A DNA stretch of 64,000 nt from Tabrizicola_A aquatica (GCA_965194375.1 CBDAEL010000001.1); one strand, 5' to 3'; shown: positions 16,952 to 28,126, counted from the first letter of the stretch. Notes: a model not told the origin generated them from the letters alone. Made by a program: numbers and translations.

Positions 16952-18085
16952 TCAGTTTGCAAGCGCCAGAAGTGCCGCCCGCGCCAGAAGCTCAGCGCCG
17001 GGCGCAATGGTGTCGTCGTTGAAGTCATACTTCGGCTGGTGCAGGCCTGCTTCCGATGCCAACTCGCCATTGCCGAGGAAGGCATAGGCACCGGGCAGCA
17101 CGCTCAGGAGCTCGCCGAAATCATCCCCTGCCATGACCGGAACCGGCGGAGCGATCAAGGCCGTCCCCGCCGCCCGGCGCAGGATGTCCCGTTCGGGGGT
17201 GGTGTTTATAACCGGGCTGCAGGGGTGTGGGTCAAACTCAAGCGTCCATCCACAGCCCGCCATCTGGGCTGATGCCTCGGCCACTGCCGCCACGCGGGCG
17301 CGCAAGTGCCCCAGCGTCTGGGTGCGAAACGCGCGAAGCGTCCCGGTTAGCACAGCCTCTTGCGGGATGATGTTTTGGGCATGGCCCCCCTGAAAGCTGC
17401 CGACCGTTATCACAGCCGCCTCCATCGGATCGACCGAGCGTGCAACGGCCTGCTGAATGCCAACCATGAACTGCCCGCCTGCCAAGAGCGGATCGCCGGT
17501 CAGATGCGGCATCGAAGCATGGCCGCCTGCGGCCTGAAACCGCAAAGAAAACTCTGCCGTGCCCGCCATGACCGGCCCGTCATGCACCGCCACCGCCCCA
17601 GCCGCGAGGCCTGGCCAGTTGTGAAGCCCAAAGATCCTCTCCATTGGAAAGCGGTTTAGCAATCCGTCGTCCAGCATCATCCGGGCGCCGCCGTATCTCT
17701 CTTCGGCGTGTTGGAAGACCAGATGGACTCGGCCAGAAAAATCTTGCCGCTGCAGGATCATCGCCGCACCCATGAGGATCGCCATATGGCCATCATGGCC
17801 ACAGGCATGCATGACGCCGAGGTTCTGCGAAGCATAAGGTAGGCCGGTCAACTCTGTGATCGCCAAGGCGTCCATATCTGCCCTCAGCCCCACCGCCGGC
17901 CCATTTTTTCCGACCGTGGCCACCAGTCCGTGTCCGCCAATCCCCGTGACGACGGGCAGACCGATTTCGGTCAGCCGCCCAGCCATAAAGGCGGCAGTCT
18001 GCTCTTCGGCGCAGGACAGTTCCGGATGGCGGTGCAGGTGGTGACGCATCTCGACCAGCCGATTTAGGTCTTGTGACGACAGCAT
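16952..18085 (-). CDS. M20-family amidohydrolase (N-acyl-amino-acid deacylase type)
   Basis: A 377-residue M20D peptidase/aminoacylase. The metal site includes HACGHDGHM and FQHAEERYGGARMM, and VGLRADMDAL is the conserved N-terminal metal motif. The dimerisation domain begins near GGHASMPH. Start set at ATG 18085. As first gene of the three-gene minus-strand operon it may release a free amino acid from an acylated form before the PLP and OCD enzymes act. DoeB2-like deacetylase of ectoine breakdown is one possible identity. Confidence 0.85.
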   Translation of the reverse strand: MLSSQDLNRLVEMRHHLHRHPELSCAEEQTAAFMAGRLTEIGLPVVTGIGGHGLVATVGKNGPAVGLRADMDALAITELTGLPYASQNLGVMHACGHDGHMAILMGAAMILQRQDFSGRVHLVFQHAEERYGGARMMLDDGLLNRFPMERIFGLHNWPGLAAGAVAVHDGPVMAGTAEFSLRFQAAGGHASMPHLTGDPLLAGGQFMVGIQQAVARSVDPMEAAVITVGSFQGGHAQNIIPQEAVLTGTLRAFRTQTLGHLRARVAAVAEASAQMAGCGWTLEFDPHPCSPVINTTPERDILRRAAGTALIAPPVPVMAGDDFGELLSVLPGAYAFLGNGELASEAGLHQPKYDFNDDTIAPGAELLARAALLALAN

Positions 18086-18103
18086 AGTGCCTCCATGGAT
18101 TTT

Positions 18104-18141
18104 CTTGTCCAAGTTATACAGATCGGTATAACCCGAACAAG
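18104..18141. promoter_or_regulatory. 38-bp palindromic operator between divergent genes
   Basis: The arms are CTTGTCCAAGTTATAC (18104-18119) and GTATAACCCGAACAAG (18126-18141) around a 6-bp centre. By eye 15 of 19 symmetric positions pair, including an unbroken GTTATAC/GTATAAC core. It lies in the 70-bp gap between the M20 gene and the regulator gene, so the regulator probably binds here and controls both directions. Confidence 0.75.
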
Positions 18142-18155
18142 CCCGATGAGATGCC

Positions 18156-18764
18156 ATGCCCCTGTCCGCCTATTACCCCCTTTGCGACGCCATAGCTCTT
18201 CTCTTGCAGCCGCAAGCCGAAGTCGTGTTGCACGACCTCGCAACTGAAACGGTGGCGCATATCGCCAACCCCTTTTCGCACCGCGAGGTGGGCGAGCCTT
18301 CATTGTTGCACGAGATCGACTTTCGTCCCGAAGTCGCGCTGATAGGCCCCTATGAAAAGGTGAACTTCGATGGCCGTCGACTCAAATCGGTCAGCGCGGT
18401 GCTGCGCGAGGACGGGCGGGCGGTGGGGGTGATCTGCATCAACCTTGACGTGACACATCTGCAATCTGCAATCGAATTGCTGACAGCCCTGACCCGCGTG
18501 CCCCCGGGGGTTGGGCGGCCTGCCGTGCTTTTCCAAGAGGATTGGCACGAGCGTATCAACCAGTATGTCCATGCTTGGACCGCGCGGAACGGTGTCGTGA
18601 TCACCGACCTCAGCCGGGCGCAAAAGCTACAGTTGGTGGGCGAGCTTGCTGCGGACGGTGCCTTTGGCGGAAAGCACGCGGCGGCCTATGTCTCGCGCGT
18701 GTTGCAGATGAGCCGGGCCAGCGTTTACAACTACTTGCGCGCCGCCAAAGGCGAGGAGGGCTAG
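18156..18764 (+). CDS. YheO-like PAS / DauR-type HTH transcriptional regulator
   Basis: A 202-residue protein: a YheO-like PAS domain over residues 10-120 (PQAEVVLHDL, then AVLREDGRAVGVICINLDVT) and a C-terminal DauR-like HTH (LAADGAFGGKHAAAYVSRVL, then SRASVYNYLRAAK). DauR of Pseudomonas aeruginosa represses D-arginine catabolism. Here the gene is divergent from the M20-OCD-dehydratase operon with a strong palindrome between them. It is immediately followed by the AlaX-like gene, whose ATG abuts the TAG stop. Confidence 0.88.
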   Translation: MPLSAYYPLCDAIALLLQPQAEVVLHDLATETVAHIANPFSHREVGEPSLLHEIDFRPEVALIGPYEKVNFDGRRLKSVSAVLREDGRAVGVICINLDVTHLQSAIELLTALTRVPPGVGRPAVLFQEDWHERINQYVHAWTARNGVVITDLSRAQKLQLVGELAADGAFGGKHAAAYVSRVLQMSRASVYNYLRAAKGEEG

Positions 18765-19652
18765 ATGGATCTGCAGACCGAGGGCATCGAAGGAACGGTG
18801 GTAACTTTCGCAGGCGGCAGCCTGCATGAGGCCGCGTTGGTGGTTCTAACTGCCGAGGTCGCAGGCGAGTGGCTTGTGGTGACAAATCGCAGCCCCTTCC
18901 ACCCGGTCAGCCTGTCTTGGCCAGATCAACCCGGCGATCGCGGCTGGCTGATCTGCGGCACCAATCGCTCAAGGGTTCTGGACTGCCGCGAGGGGCTTTT
19001 GAACCAGCGAACCGGGGTTCTGTCGGTTGGCGACGCGGCGCGCGCTTTGAAGCGATCAGACCCCGAACTGACCTCAGTCGTGCTGCATGTGACCGACGCT
19101 GCCCCTACGACCAAGGCCGTGACTCTGGAGGTCGACGCAACCTTTCGCGCCGCCTTGTCGCTGCAACACACTGGGGTCCACCTCGCGGCGCTGGTGTTGA
19201 ACAAGGTCGCGGCAGGCTTTTGGGGCAAAGACCCGCAAGACCCCGATAGCCTTGGCGCCCCGAACCTCGACAAGGCGGCGGTGACGTGCTCCCTGATCAG
19301 CGAAGAGGCCTCGATCGATCACTACCGGCTTGGAAAATCGCTGCGGAAAAAAGGGTTTGATGCGGCGGGTTTCCTTGCAGACCTGCCCGCGCGCGCCACT
19401 GAAATGAACGAGGCGCTGCAGGGACTGTTGGGAACCCCGGCCCCTATCCACATCTCCCCACCAGAGGGTCCCCTTGCCGATCGCCGCCTTTGGTCAACCC
19501 GCCTCAACGGGGCTGATATCGCCATGCCTTGCGGCGGCACCCACCTGACGGACCTCACGGAATTGACTGAGATCATGGTTTCTATGGATCCGACCGAGGA
19601 CGGCTTCGTCATGCGCACATGCAGTATTTCCACGGCCAGCCGCAGAGACTGA
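18765..19652 (+). CDS. AlaX-like alanyl-tRNA editing domain protein
   Basis: A 295-residue protein with the zinc-binding pattern of AlaRS/AlaX editing domains: HTGVH (His135, His139) and CGGTH (Cys256, His260). The N-terminal FHPVSLSWPDQPGDRGW is a degenerate form of the family FHPXGGGQPXDXG motif. AlaX proteins hydrolyse Ser- or Gly-tRNA(Ala) in trans. Its gene directly follows the regulator, which suggests it counters mischarging when the pathway amino acid accumulates. It could alternatively have become a metal-dependent hydrolase acting on the pathway substrate. Confidence 0.78.
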   Translation: MDLQTEGIEGTVVTFAGGSLHEAALVVLTAEVAGEWLVVTNRSPFHPVSLSWPDQPGDRGWLICGTNRSRVLDCREGLLNQRTGVLSVGDAARALKRSDPELTSVVLHVTDAAPTTKAVTLEVDATFRAALSLQHTGVHLAALVLNKVAAGFWGKDPQDPDSLGAPNLDKAAVTCSLISEEASIDHYRLGKSLRKKGFDAAGFLADLPARATEMNEALQGLLGTPAPIHISPPEGPLADRRLWSTRLNGADIAMPCGGTHLTDLTELTEIMVSMDPTEDGFVMRTCSISTASRRD

Positions 19653-20630
19653 GTGAGATGCTGGATGGCCACAGGGCTGAACTGCCCGAAGGCGAACTCG
19701 CGGACATAGGTCTTGTCTGAGGTCAGCCCCTTGCCGGCAACCAATGTTCGCAAAGGCGCAATTGTTCTGCGACAACATAGGCAGTCCTAAGTCCGCTATG
19801 GGCCGAAAGACTCGCTCTGTGCTCTTGAGATTGTCGGCGTCGCGGCATTAACCTGACCGGCCGGTTTGCGCTGTGGAGTGTGCGTTAGCGCGCTACGCAG
19901 CAACCTGAATTGTAGGTTCTTCAACGCATCGTGCCCCCGCAACCAAAAAAATGTAACAAAAATATCAATTGCATATGCCTCCCGCACCGGGGGCTTCGTC
20001 ATTTGGCTTTCAGAACAATTGCCACGTCCGCTGCCGCGTTCACTTGTCGCTTGACGATGACCGAAGCGGAAGTTCGCCATAAACAAGAGCCAGAAAGCTG
20101 ACGGTAGGTGGCGGAATCCATCCGCGCTGCATGAGCGTTAGCTCATCCGCAAGCGATTGTTGGTGCCTAGTTATCCAACTACGGGTCCCCTCGGACCGAA
20201 TGACCTCGGAACTTGGACCCCGACCCACCCCCGCGGGGGCTGAAACGGCCCTGCCTTCCACAGGAACGGCTATGTAACGTGGTTTAGAAAAGGCTAACAA
20301 AGGCCACTCTGTTCGATTGGAAGAACCCGCCCCTGCGGTTGGTAACTCATTCCCTCCGCCATCACGTACAATTTCGAATAACTCCGCTGGAGCACGCACT
20401 ATTCTGCAGGGTCCGGCAAATATGACCGGATACAGGCGGGCAAAAGCTGCCTCTGTCCCCGTGGCAACCATGTCATTGACGAACAAGCTCACAGGTCTGC
20501 AAAAGGTCAGATGCCGTTACCCAAGCGCGCCCTTGAGATGTGATGGTTCTTCAAGCAAAGTGGATTGGGCAAGCTATAATGACGTCCCTGGATGTCGCAT
20601 GGCACCCCTTTTCCAATGGCAGAACACCCG
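19653..20630. other. gene-poor region between the AlaX-like gene and the amidase
   Basis: About 980 bp. Several open frames of 90-150 codons overlap on both strands but none shows a recognisable domain, a good ribosome binding site or conserved motifs. The longest (20040-20492, minus) has an unusual composition and is not supported. Confidence 0.5.
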
Positions 20631-22061
20631 ATGAGCACACTCCTCCAAACCGATGCACTGGACTTGGCCGCTCGGATCGCCAGACGAGACCTCTCCGTGC
20701 GTGAGGCGACGGAGTCTGCGATTGCGTCCATTGAAAGGCAAAACCCAACGCTTAATGCGGTTGTGGCTGAGCGGTTTGATGCCGCGCGGGCTGAGGCGGA
20801 CGAGATGGACCGCGACCGACCCGAACAGCTACCGCCGCTTTGGGGCGTGCCGTTCCTGCTTAAGGATGTGAACCTGTATTCGTCCGTGCTGCCCACCCGC
20901 TTCGCCTCGCGCTTCTTTGCGAGTGCGCAGCCAAGAGGTGACAGCACGATGGTTCGCCGTTGGCGCGAGGGTGGGCTTGTCGTTCTGGGTACGACAAACA
21001 CACCAGAGTTCGCGGGCGATTTCACGACCGAGCCGTTGTTCTACGGGACATGCCGAAATCCGTGGAACGTCGGGGTAACGGTCGGTGGCTCCAGCGGCGG
21101 TGCGGGTGCTGCCGTCGCCAGCGGCATGGTCCCCTTGGCGCACGGCACCGATCTGGGCGGATCGATCCGCATCCCTGCCGCCTGCTGCGGGGTGTTCGGA
21201 TTTAAACCCTCGGTCGGGTTAAATCCGTTAGGGCCGTGGTGGGACGAAATCGCTGGAGGTCTGGATTCCGATCACGTCCTGACCCGGTCCGTGCGCGACA
21301 GTGCTGCGGCACTCGATCTGACCGCAGGTCCGGACTGTGGGACGCGGAACGGACGTCTGGCACCAACGGGTGGCTTTCTGAAGGGATTGGACACAGCGAC
21401 TGGTCCTTTGCGTATCGGATTGGCGACGAAGAATGCTTACCGGCAGTCCGCTGGTGCCGCGCAAGTTGCGGCGGCCAAGAAGGTGGCCCACCTCCTAGAC
21501 GCGATGGGGCATGTCGTGGTGCCCTATGAGTTCCCGGTTGAAGCGCAGTTTGGCGCGTGGTTTGACTCGCTCTGGATCGTCGAAGTCCTTCATCTGGTGG
21601 AGGAACGCGCGCGCGAGCTTGGGCGCCAACCCGAACGCCACGAACTGGAGCCGATGACTTGGGCCTATATCGAGCAGGCAAGGCGGCTTTCCGCCCTTGA
21701 TCTGATGGAAGCCCGCCTGAACATGACCACGGTGGCGCAGGCGATTGGACGTTCGATGAGTGAGATCGATTTGGTACTGACGCCCGCATTGGGCGAGGAT
21801 CCTGCCCCGCTGAACACTCTGACCTTTGCAGCCTGCGGGTCAGAGCTCCAGACGTGGGTTGAACGGGGCTATCGCTTTGCCCCCTTCGCGACGCCGGCCA
21901 ATCTTGCCGGGCAGCCCTCGGCGGTTTTGCCGGTTTCCCTGACTGCGTCTGGCTTACCGGTGGCTGTACAGATAACCGGTCGGCCCGGCGCGGATGCGCT
22001 TGTCCTGCGCCTGTCCAAAGCGCTGGAGGACGCGATCGGATGGGCTGGGTTGCCTGAGTGA
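20631..22061 (+). CDS. amidase-signature family amidase
   Basis: A 476-residue amidase-signature enzyme. The catalytic Lys is in PFLLKDVN, the cis-Ser in VGGSSGGAGAAVASGM, and the nucleophile Ser in GTDLGGSIRIPAACCG. Start chosen at ATG 20631 (MSTLLQTDALDLAARI); ATGs at 20592 and 20616 are in frame and no strong ribosome site separates them. It hydrolyses an amide, substrate unknown. It lies 160 bp upstream of the second BMP-type importer and probably belongs to the same pathway. Confidence 0.88.
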   Translation: MSTLLQTDALDLAARIARRDLSVREATESAIASIERQNPTLNAVVAERFDAARAEADEMDRDRPEQLPPLWGVPFLLKDVNLYSSVLPTRFASRFFASAQPRGDSTMVRRWREGGLVVLGTTNTPEFAGDFTTEPLFYGTCRNPWNVGVTVGGSSGGAGAAVASGMVPLAHGTDLGGSIRIPAACCGVFGFKPSVGLNPLGPWWDEIAGGLDSDHVLTRSVRDSAAALDLTAGPDCGTRNGRLAPTGGFLKGLDTATGPLRIGLATKNAYRQSAGAAQVAAAKKVAHLLDAMGHVVVPYEFPVEAQFGAWFDSLWIVEVLHLVEERARELGRQPERHELEPMTWAYIEQARRLSALDLMEARLNMTTVAQAIGRSMSEIDLVLTPALGEDPAPLNTLTFAACGSELQTWVERGYRFAPFATPANLAGQPSAVLPVSLTASGLPVAVQITGRPGADALVLRLSKALEDAIGWAGLPE

Positions 22062-22220
22062 CCAACCAGAGAAATCGGCTGGGAAGAGGACGCGGGCGCA
22101 AGTAAGCGACCACTTTGATGCTAACATCCAATCGAGTGTCAGCGAGAAAGTTAACTCTTTTAGGAATCCTTTTCTTGATCTAGCTTTCGGCAAGATTCTG
22201 GACACCCTGGGGAGCAAGAA

Positions 22221-23237
22221 ATGACAACTGAAGTAATGAAGCTAAGCCGCCGGAGCCTGCTGACAGTGAGCGCCGCGCTGACGCTTGGCGGGCTTTTGCC
22301 GCTGCGCGCCAATGCCGCCGGACCGATCAAGATGGCGGGCATCTATACGGTTCCGGTCGAGCAGCAATGGGTCAGCCGCATCCATCAGGCCGCTGAAGCC
22401 GCCAAGGCGGCAGGGGCCGTTGACTATGTCTACACCGAAAACGTGGCCAACACCGACTATGCCCGCGTCATGCGCGAGTATTGCGAACAGGGCATGCAGC
22501 TCATCGTCGGCGAAATCTTTGGCGCCGAGCAAGAGGCCCGCGAAGTGTGTGCCGAATATCCGGGCGTGGCCTTCCTTCTGGGGTCGTCCTTCATGCCGGA
22601 CGAGGCCGCGAACCCGAACCTTGCGGTGTTCGACAACTACATTCAGGACGCCTCGTATCTGTCCGGCATCATCGCTGGGGCGATGACCAAGACTGGCAGC
22701 ATCGGTATGGTCGGTGGCTTCCCGATTCCCGAAGTGAACCGCCTGATGAACGCCTTTATGGCGGGCGTCCGCGAAACCCGGCCTGATGCCAAGTTCCAAG
22801 TGTCGTTCATCGGGTCGTGGTTCGATCCACCCAAGGCTAAGGAAACTGCCTTTGCCATGATCGAGGCTGGTGCTGACCTGCTTTACGCAGAGCGCTTTGG
22901 CGTGTCGGATGCGGCTAAGGAAAAGGGCGTTCTGGCCATCGGCAACGTGATCGACACACAAGCTGATTACCCCGACACGGTGGTTGCCTCGGCACTTTGG
23001 CACTTTGAACCGACGCTGAACGCTGCGATTGAGGCGATCAACGGCGGGGCCTTTAAGGCCGCGAACTATGGCGAGTATTCCTTCATGAAGGTGGGCGGTT
23101 GCTCTCTGGCGCCGCTCGGCACTTTTGAAGGCAAGGTTCCGGCCGATGTGATGGCTATAGTTACCGCCAAAGAAGCCGCGATTAAGGACGGCAGCTTTAC
23201 CGTCGCCATTGACGACAACGAGCCGAAGTCGTCGTGA
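22221..23237 (+). CDS. BMP-family ABC transporter substrate-binding protein (second importer)
   Basis: A 338-residue periplasmic binding protein. An N-terminal SRRSLLTVSAALTLGG with a cleavage-like ANA resembles a twin-arginine signal. IKMAGIYTVPVEQQWVSRIH and GMQLIVGEIFGAEQEARE are BMP-family features. GGGGAG lies upstream of the ATG. The ATPase gene starts inside its stop region. It is clearly a paralogue of the 9662 protein but well diverged. Confidence 0.92.
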   Translation: MTTEVMKLSRRSLLTVSAALTLGGLLPLRANAAGPIKMAGIYTVPVEQQWVSRIHQAAEAAKAAGAVDYVYTENVANTDYARVMREYCEQGMQLIVGEIFGAEQEAREVCAEYPGVAFLLGSSFMPDEAANPNLAVFDNYIQDASYLSGIIAGAMTKTGSIGMVGGFPIPEVNRLMNAFMAGVRETRPDAKFQVSFIGSWFDPPKAKETAFAMIEAGADLLYAERFGVSDAAKEKGVLAIGNVIDTQADYPDTVVASALWHFEPTLNAAIEAINGGAFKAANYGEYSFMKVGGCSLAPLGTFEGKVPADVMAIVTAKEAAIKDGSFTVAIDDNEPKSS

Positions 23238-24773
23238 GCCAAGCCAATCTGGGGGCGGGGGACACTGTCCTCCGCCTCGACAACATCACCAAGCGCTTTG
23301 GCGCGCTTGTTGCCAATTCGGGCGTCACCCTTGATCTAAAGCGTGGCGAAGTCGTTGCCCTTTTGGGCGAAAACGGCGCGGGTAAGACCACGCTGATGAA
23401 CATCCTATTTGGTCATTATCAGGCTGATGAAGGTCGCGTCGAAGTGTTCGGCCAGACCCTGCCGCCCGGCAATCCTCGCGCCGCATTGGCGGCAGGGGTT
23501 GGCATGGTGCACCAGCATTTCACGCTGGCGGATAATTTGTCGGTGCTGGACAATATAACCTTGGGCACGGAAAGCCTGTGGTCACGCGGCAAGGGTCGCG
23601 CTGTGGCGCGGGCACGGATCGCCGCGCTTTCGTCCGAGTTTGGGCTTGCCGTCGACCCCGATGCGCGGGTGGGCAGCCTTTCGGTGGGTGAACGGCAGCG
23701 GATCGAAATCCTCAAGGCGCTCTATCGTGAGGCCCGCATTCTGATCCTTGATGAGCCAACCGCCGTTCTGACCCCGCAGGAAACAGATGCGCTGTTTGAC
23801 ACGCTGCGCAAGGCGATCGCCTTGGGCCTGTCGATCATCTTCATCAGTCACAAGCTGCATGAGGTCATGGCGATTGCCGACCGCTGCGTCGTGCTGCGTC
23901 ATGGAAAGGTGGTCGGGCAGGTCGAGACCCACGCGACGGACCGAGCTGCTTTGGCAGCCCTGATGGTCGGCAGCGCGGTTGCCTTGCCAAAAGCAGAAAC
24001 CCGAGCCGCTGGCCCGGTTCTGATGCGGATTTCTAAGGTGACGACGCGGGCCAAGGGGACCGCCACTGGCCTGTCTGATCTGTCGCTGGACCTCTGCGCG
24101 GGTCAGATTGTCGGTTTGGCCGGAGTGTCGGGCAACGGGCAGGCGGCGCTGGCTGATCTGATTTCAGGCCTTTTGCGTCCCGATCAGGGCCGGATCGAGA
24201 TTGACGGGGCTGAACCCGCTGCTTGGTCGCCGCGTCAGGCGGTGAACCACCAGATCGCCCGCATCCCGGAAGATCGGCACAAGACCGGCACGATTTCCGA
24301 TTTCAACCTAACCGAAAATGCGGTGCTAGAAGCCTATTCCCGCCCCCCCTTTAGCCGGCATGGCTGGATGAACTGGCCTGCGGCGCAAGGCTTTGCCAAG
24401 GATGTCATCGCCAAATACGACGTGCGCTGTCAGGGGGTGTTGCAACGCATCCGGCTTTTGTCGGGTGGCAATATGCAAAAGCTGATCCTTGGCCGGGTGC
24501 TCGAGCCGGGTCCTAAGATTATCCTTGCCAATCAACCAGTCCGGGGTCTGGACGTGGGGGCGATTGCCTATGTCCAGTCGCGCCTGATCGCTGCGCGCGA
24601 TGCGGGTGCGGCGGTTTTACTGATTTCTGAGGATTTGGACGAAATACAGAGCCTTTCCGATGTCATCCACGTCATCAGCGAAGGCCGCTTGTCACCGGGT
24701 TTTGCCCGTGGCTCCAAGACGGCGGCTGAGTTGGGACTGTGGATGGCGGGGCAAGGGTTTAGGGCAGGTGACC

Positions 24774-24784
<11 letters not shown>
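23234..24784 (+). CDS. ABC importer ATPase, double nucleotide-binding domain (second importer)
   Basis: A 516-residue fused ATPase. Domain 1: GENGAGKTT, LSVGERQRIEIL and ILILDEPTAVL. Domain 2: GVSGNGQAAL and LSGGNMQKLILGRVL. The start is GTG 23234, overlapping the binding-protein TGA (GTGA), so translation is coupled. It also overlaps the following permease gene by 11 bases. Confidence 0.93.
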
Positions 24785-25813
<1,029 letters not shown>

Positions 25814-25817
<4 letters not shown>

Positions 25818-26761
25818 GCGATATTCTTGAAATCCTGCTGTCTGCCAGTTTCTGGGCAGCCGTGATCCGCATCGCCGCGCCCTTGGTGCTGGCAACCATG
25901 GGTGAGTTGATCTGCGAACGCGCAGGCGTGCTGAACCTTGGGATCGAGGGGATCATGGTCATCGGCGCCTTCACCGGATGGCTGGCCGTTTACCAAGGCA
26001 TGCCCCTGTGGGGCGGTGTCGGGGTGGCAATGGCGGCGGGGATGATGTTCGGGCTGCTTCACGCCACGCTGACGGTGCCATTTGGCCTGTCTCAGCATGT
26101 GGTCGGCCTTGGCGTGACCTTGCTGGCCACGTCGACAAGCTCCTTTGCCTACCGTTTGGCCCTGCCCGAAGTGACCAGCCCGCCGAAAATCGAACCCTTT
26201 CAGCCACTGGACCTGCCGATCCTGTCTGATCTGCCCTTCTTGGGCGAAGTGTTTTTCACCCAGACGGCCTTCACGTGGTTTGCCTTTGGCAGTGCGGTTC
26301 TTGTCGCCCTCGTGCTGTTCCGCACCCCCTTGGGTCTTGCCGTTCGCGCCGCGGGAGAGAACCCGTCGGCGGTTGAGGCACAAGGTTTGTCGGTCACCGG
26401 ACTGCGGATGGGCGCGGTGATCTTTGGCTCTGGCCTGATGGCAATGGGCGGGGCGTTCCTGACCTTGTCGGCCTTTTCCTCCTTCTTCTTTGAGATGGTC
26501 AATGGCCGGGGCTGGATCTGCGTCGCGCTTGTGGTTTTTGGCGCGTGGATGCCCGGAAAGGCCGTGCTGGGGGCGATCCTCTTCGCCGCCTTTGACGCGC
26601 TGCAAATCCGGCTGCAACAGACGCCGCTTGGGGCAGATCTGCCCTATCAGGTCTTTCTGATGGCACCCTATGTGCTGTCTATTCTGGCGCTTATCCTGAT
26701 GTCGCGCCGTGCCGAAGTGCCCGCCGCCTTGATGACGCCCTACAACAAAGGGGAACGCTGA
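25814..26761 (+). CDS. ABC importer permease 2 (second importer)
   Basis: A 315-residue membrane permease. LICERAGVLNLGIEGIMVIG and LGLAVRAAGENPSAVEAQG match the second-permease signature seen in the first importer. It overlaps the previous gene by 4 bases and the next by 1 (TGATG). Confidence 0.92.
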
Positions 26762-28026
26762 TGTTCGATCTTCTGATCAAGGGTGGCACGCTGCCCGATG
26801 GGACCATTTCCGATATCGGGATCAAAGGCGACCGGATTTCGGCCGTAGGGCGGCTGGATGGTCCTGCGGTAAAGGTGATCGACGCGACCGGCGATCTGGT
26901 CTCACCCCCGTTTATCGATCCGCATTTTCACATGGACGCGGTGCTGTCCTATGGTCTGCCTCGGATCAACGCCTCGGGCACGCTCTTGGAAGGCATCGGC
27001 CTTTGGGGCGAATTGCGTGAGACGGCGACAGTGGATGAGATGGTTGAGCGCGCTCTGCGCTATTGCGACTGGGCGGTCAGCATGGGGCTTCTCGCGATCC
27101 GCACCCATGTTGATACGACCCCCGACCACTTGCGCGGGGTCGAAGCGATGCTGGAAGTGAAGCGCCGCGTTGCCCCTTATCTCGACCTGCAATTGGTGGC
27201 CTTTCCGCAGGACGGCCTCTACCGCACCCCAACCGGACGGCAGAACGTGGTCCGGGCCTTGGATATGGGCGTGGACGTGGTCGGCGGCATCCCGCATTTC
27301 GAACGCACGATGGAGGAGGGCGCTGACTCCTTGCGCGATCTTGCCCGGATGGCTGCCGAGCGGGGGTTGATGTGGGACGTCCATTGTGACGAAACCGATG
27401 ATCCCATGTCGCGCCACGTTGAAACCATGGCGCGCGAGGTGACACGACATGGTCTGGGCGGTCGTGCGGCGGGCAGTCATCTGACCAGCATGCATTCGAT
27501 GGACAATTACTATGTCTCGAAATTGCTGCCGCTGATTGCGGAATCCGGGATGACGGCCATTCCGAACCCCTTGATCAACATCACACTGCAAGGCCGCCAC
27601 GACAGCTATCCCAAGCGGCGCGGTTTGACGCGGGTGAAAGAGATGCAGGCGATGGGCATCACCGTTGGCTGGGGGCAGGACTGCGTGCTGGACCCCTGGT
27701 ATTCGCTGGGCACCGCCGACATGCTAGACGTGGCCTTCATGGGCCTGCATGTCGCGCAGATGACCCACCCCGCCGAGATGGCCCGTTGCTTTACCATGGT
27801 TACCGAATGCAATGCCGCGATCATGGGATTGCAGCACTATGGGCTGAAGGTCGGCGATCAGGCCAGTCTCGTGGTGCTGGACGCCTCGAATCCGATCGAG
27901 GCGCTGCGGCTGCGCCCTGACCGGCTGGCGGTGGTGTCGAAGGGACGTGTTGTGGCCGAACGCCACCGCAACGACTGCCGCCTTGATCTGGCTTCCCGGC
28001 CTCAGTCTGTCCGGCGCAGGCTGTGA
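26761..28026 (+). CDS. cytosine deaminase-like amidohydrolase (CodA family)
   Basis: A 421-residue metal-dependent deaminase. Motifs parallel E. coli CodA in order: FIDPHFHMDA (His55, His57), DLQLVAFPQDG, VHCDETDDPMSRH (catalytic Glu region), NPLINITLQGRHDSYPKRRG and GWGQDCVLDPWYSLGT (metal Asp). In the last motif the family HDD is QDC, so the metal Asp is kept while flanking residues differ. CodA-family members deaminate cytosine, isoguanine or related rings. It is translationally coupled (TGATG) to the importer, so it probably acts on the imported compound. Confidence 0.88.
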   Translation: MFDLLIKGGTLPDGTISDIGIKGDRISAVGRLDGPAVKVIDATGDLVSPPFIDPHFHMDAVLSYGLPRINASGTLLEGIGLWGELRETATVDEMVERALRYCDWAVSMGLLAIRTHVDTTPDHLRGVEAMLEVKRRVAPYLDLQLVAFPQDGLYRTPTGRQNVVRALDMGVDVVGGIPHFERTMEEGADSLRDLARMAAERGLMWDVHCDETDDPMSRHVETMAREVTRHGLGGRAAGSHLTSMHSMDNYYVSKLLPLIAESGMTAIPNPLINITLQGRHDSYPKRRGLTRVKEMQAMGITVGWGQDCVLDPWYSLGTADMLDVAFMGLHVAQMTHPAEMARCFTMVTECNAAIMGLQHYGLKVGDQASLVVLDASNPIEALRLRPDRLAVVSKGRVVAERHRNDCRLDLASRPQSVRRRL

Positions 28027-28066
28027 TGGAGCGCTGCAGCCACCTGTAACTCCCTGAAGAGATTAG

Positions 28067-28085
28067 GGCGCAGTTCGTCTGCGCC
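28067..28085. terminator. hairpin between convergent genes
   Basis: A perfect 7-bp stem GGCGCAG/CTGCGCC with loop TTCGT, 40 bases after the CodA-like stop and 41 bases from the rsmB-like stop. No T-run follows on either strand, so a terminator role is plausible but not proven. Confidence 0.4.
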
Positions 28086-28126
28086 GGGGCGTTAGGCACT
28101 TGAACTGCAACTCGCCTAAACGTTGG

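Noticed and set aside
20040..20492. 150-codon open frame on the minus strand
   Set aside because: No recognisable domain, no good ribosome site, and unusual composition in a region with many overlapping frames.
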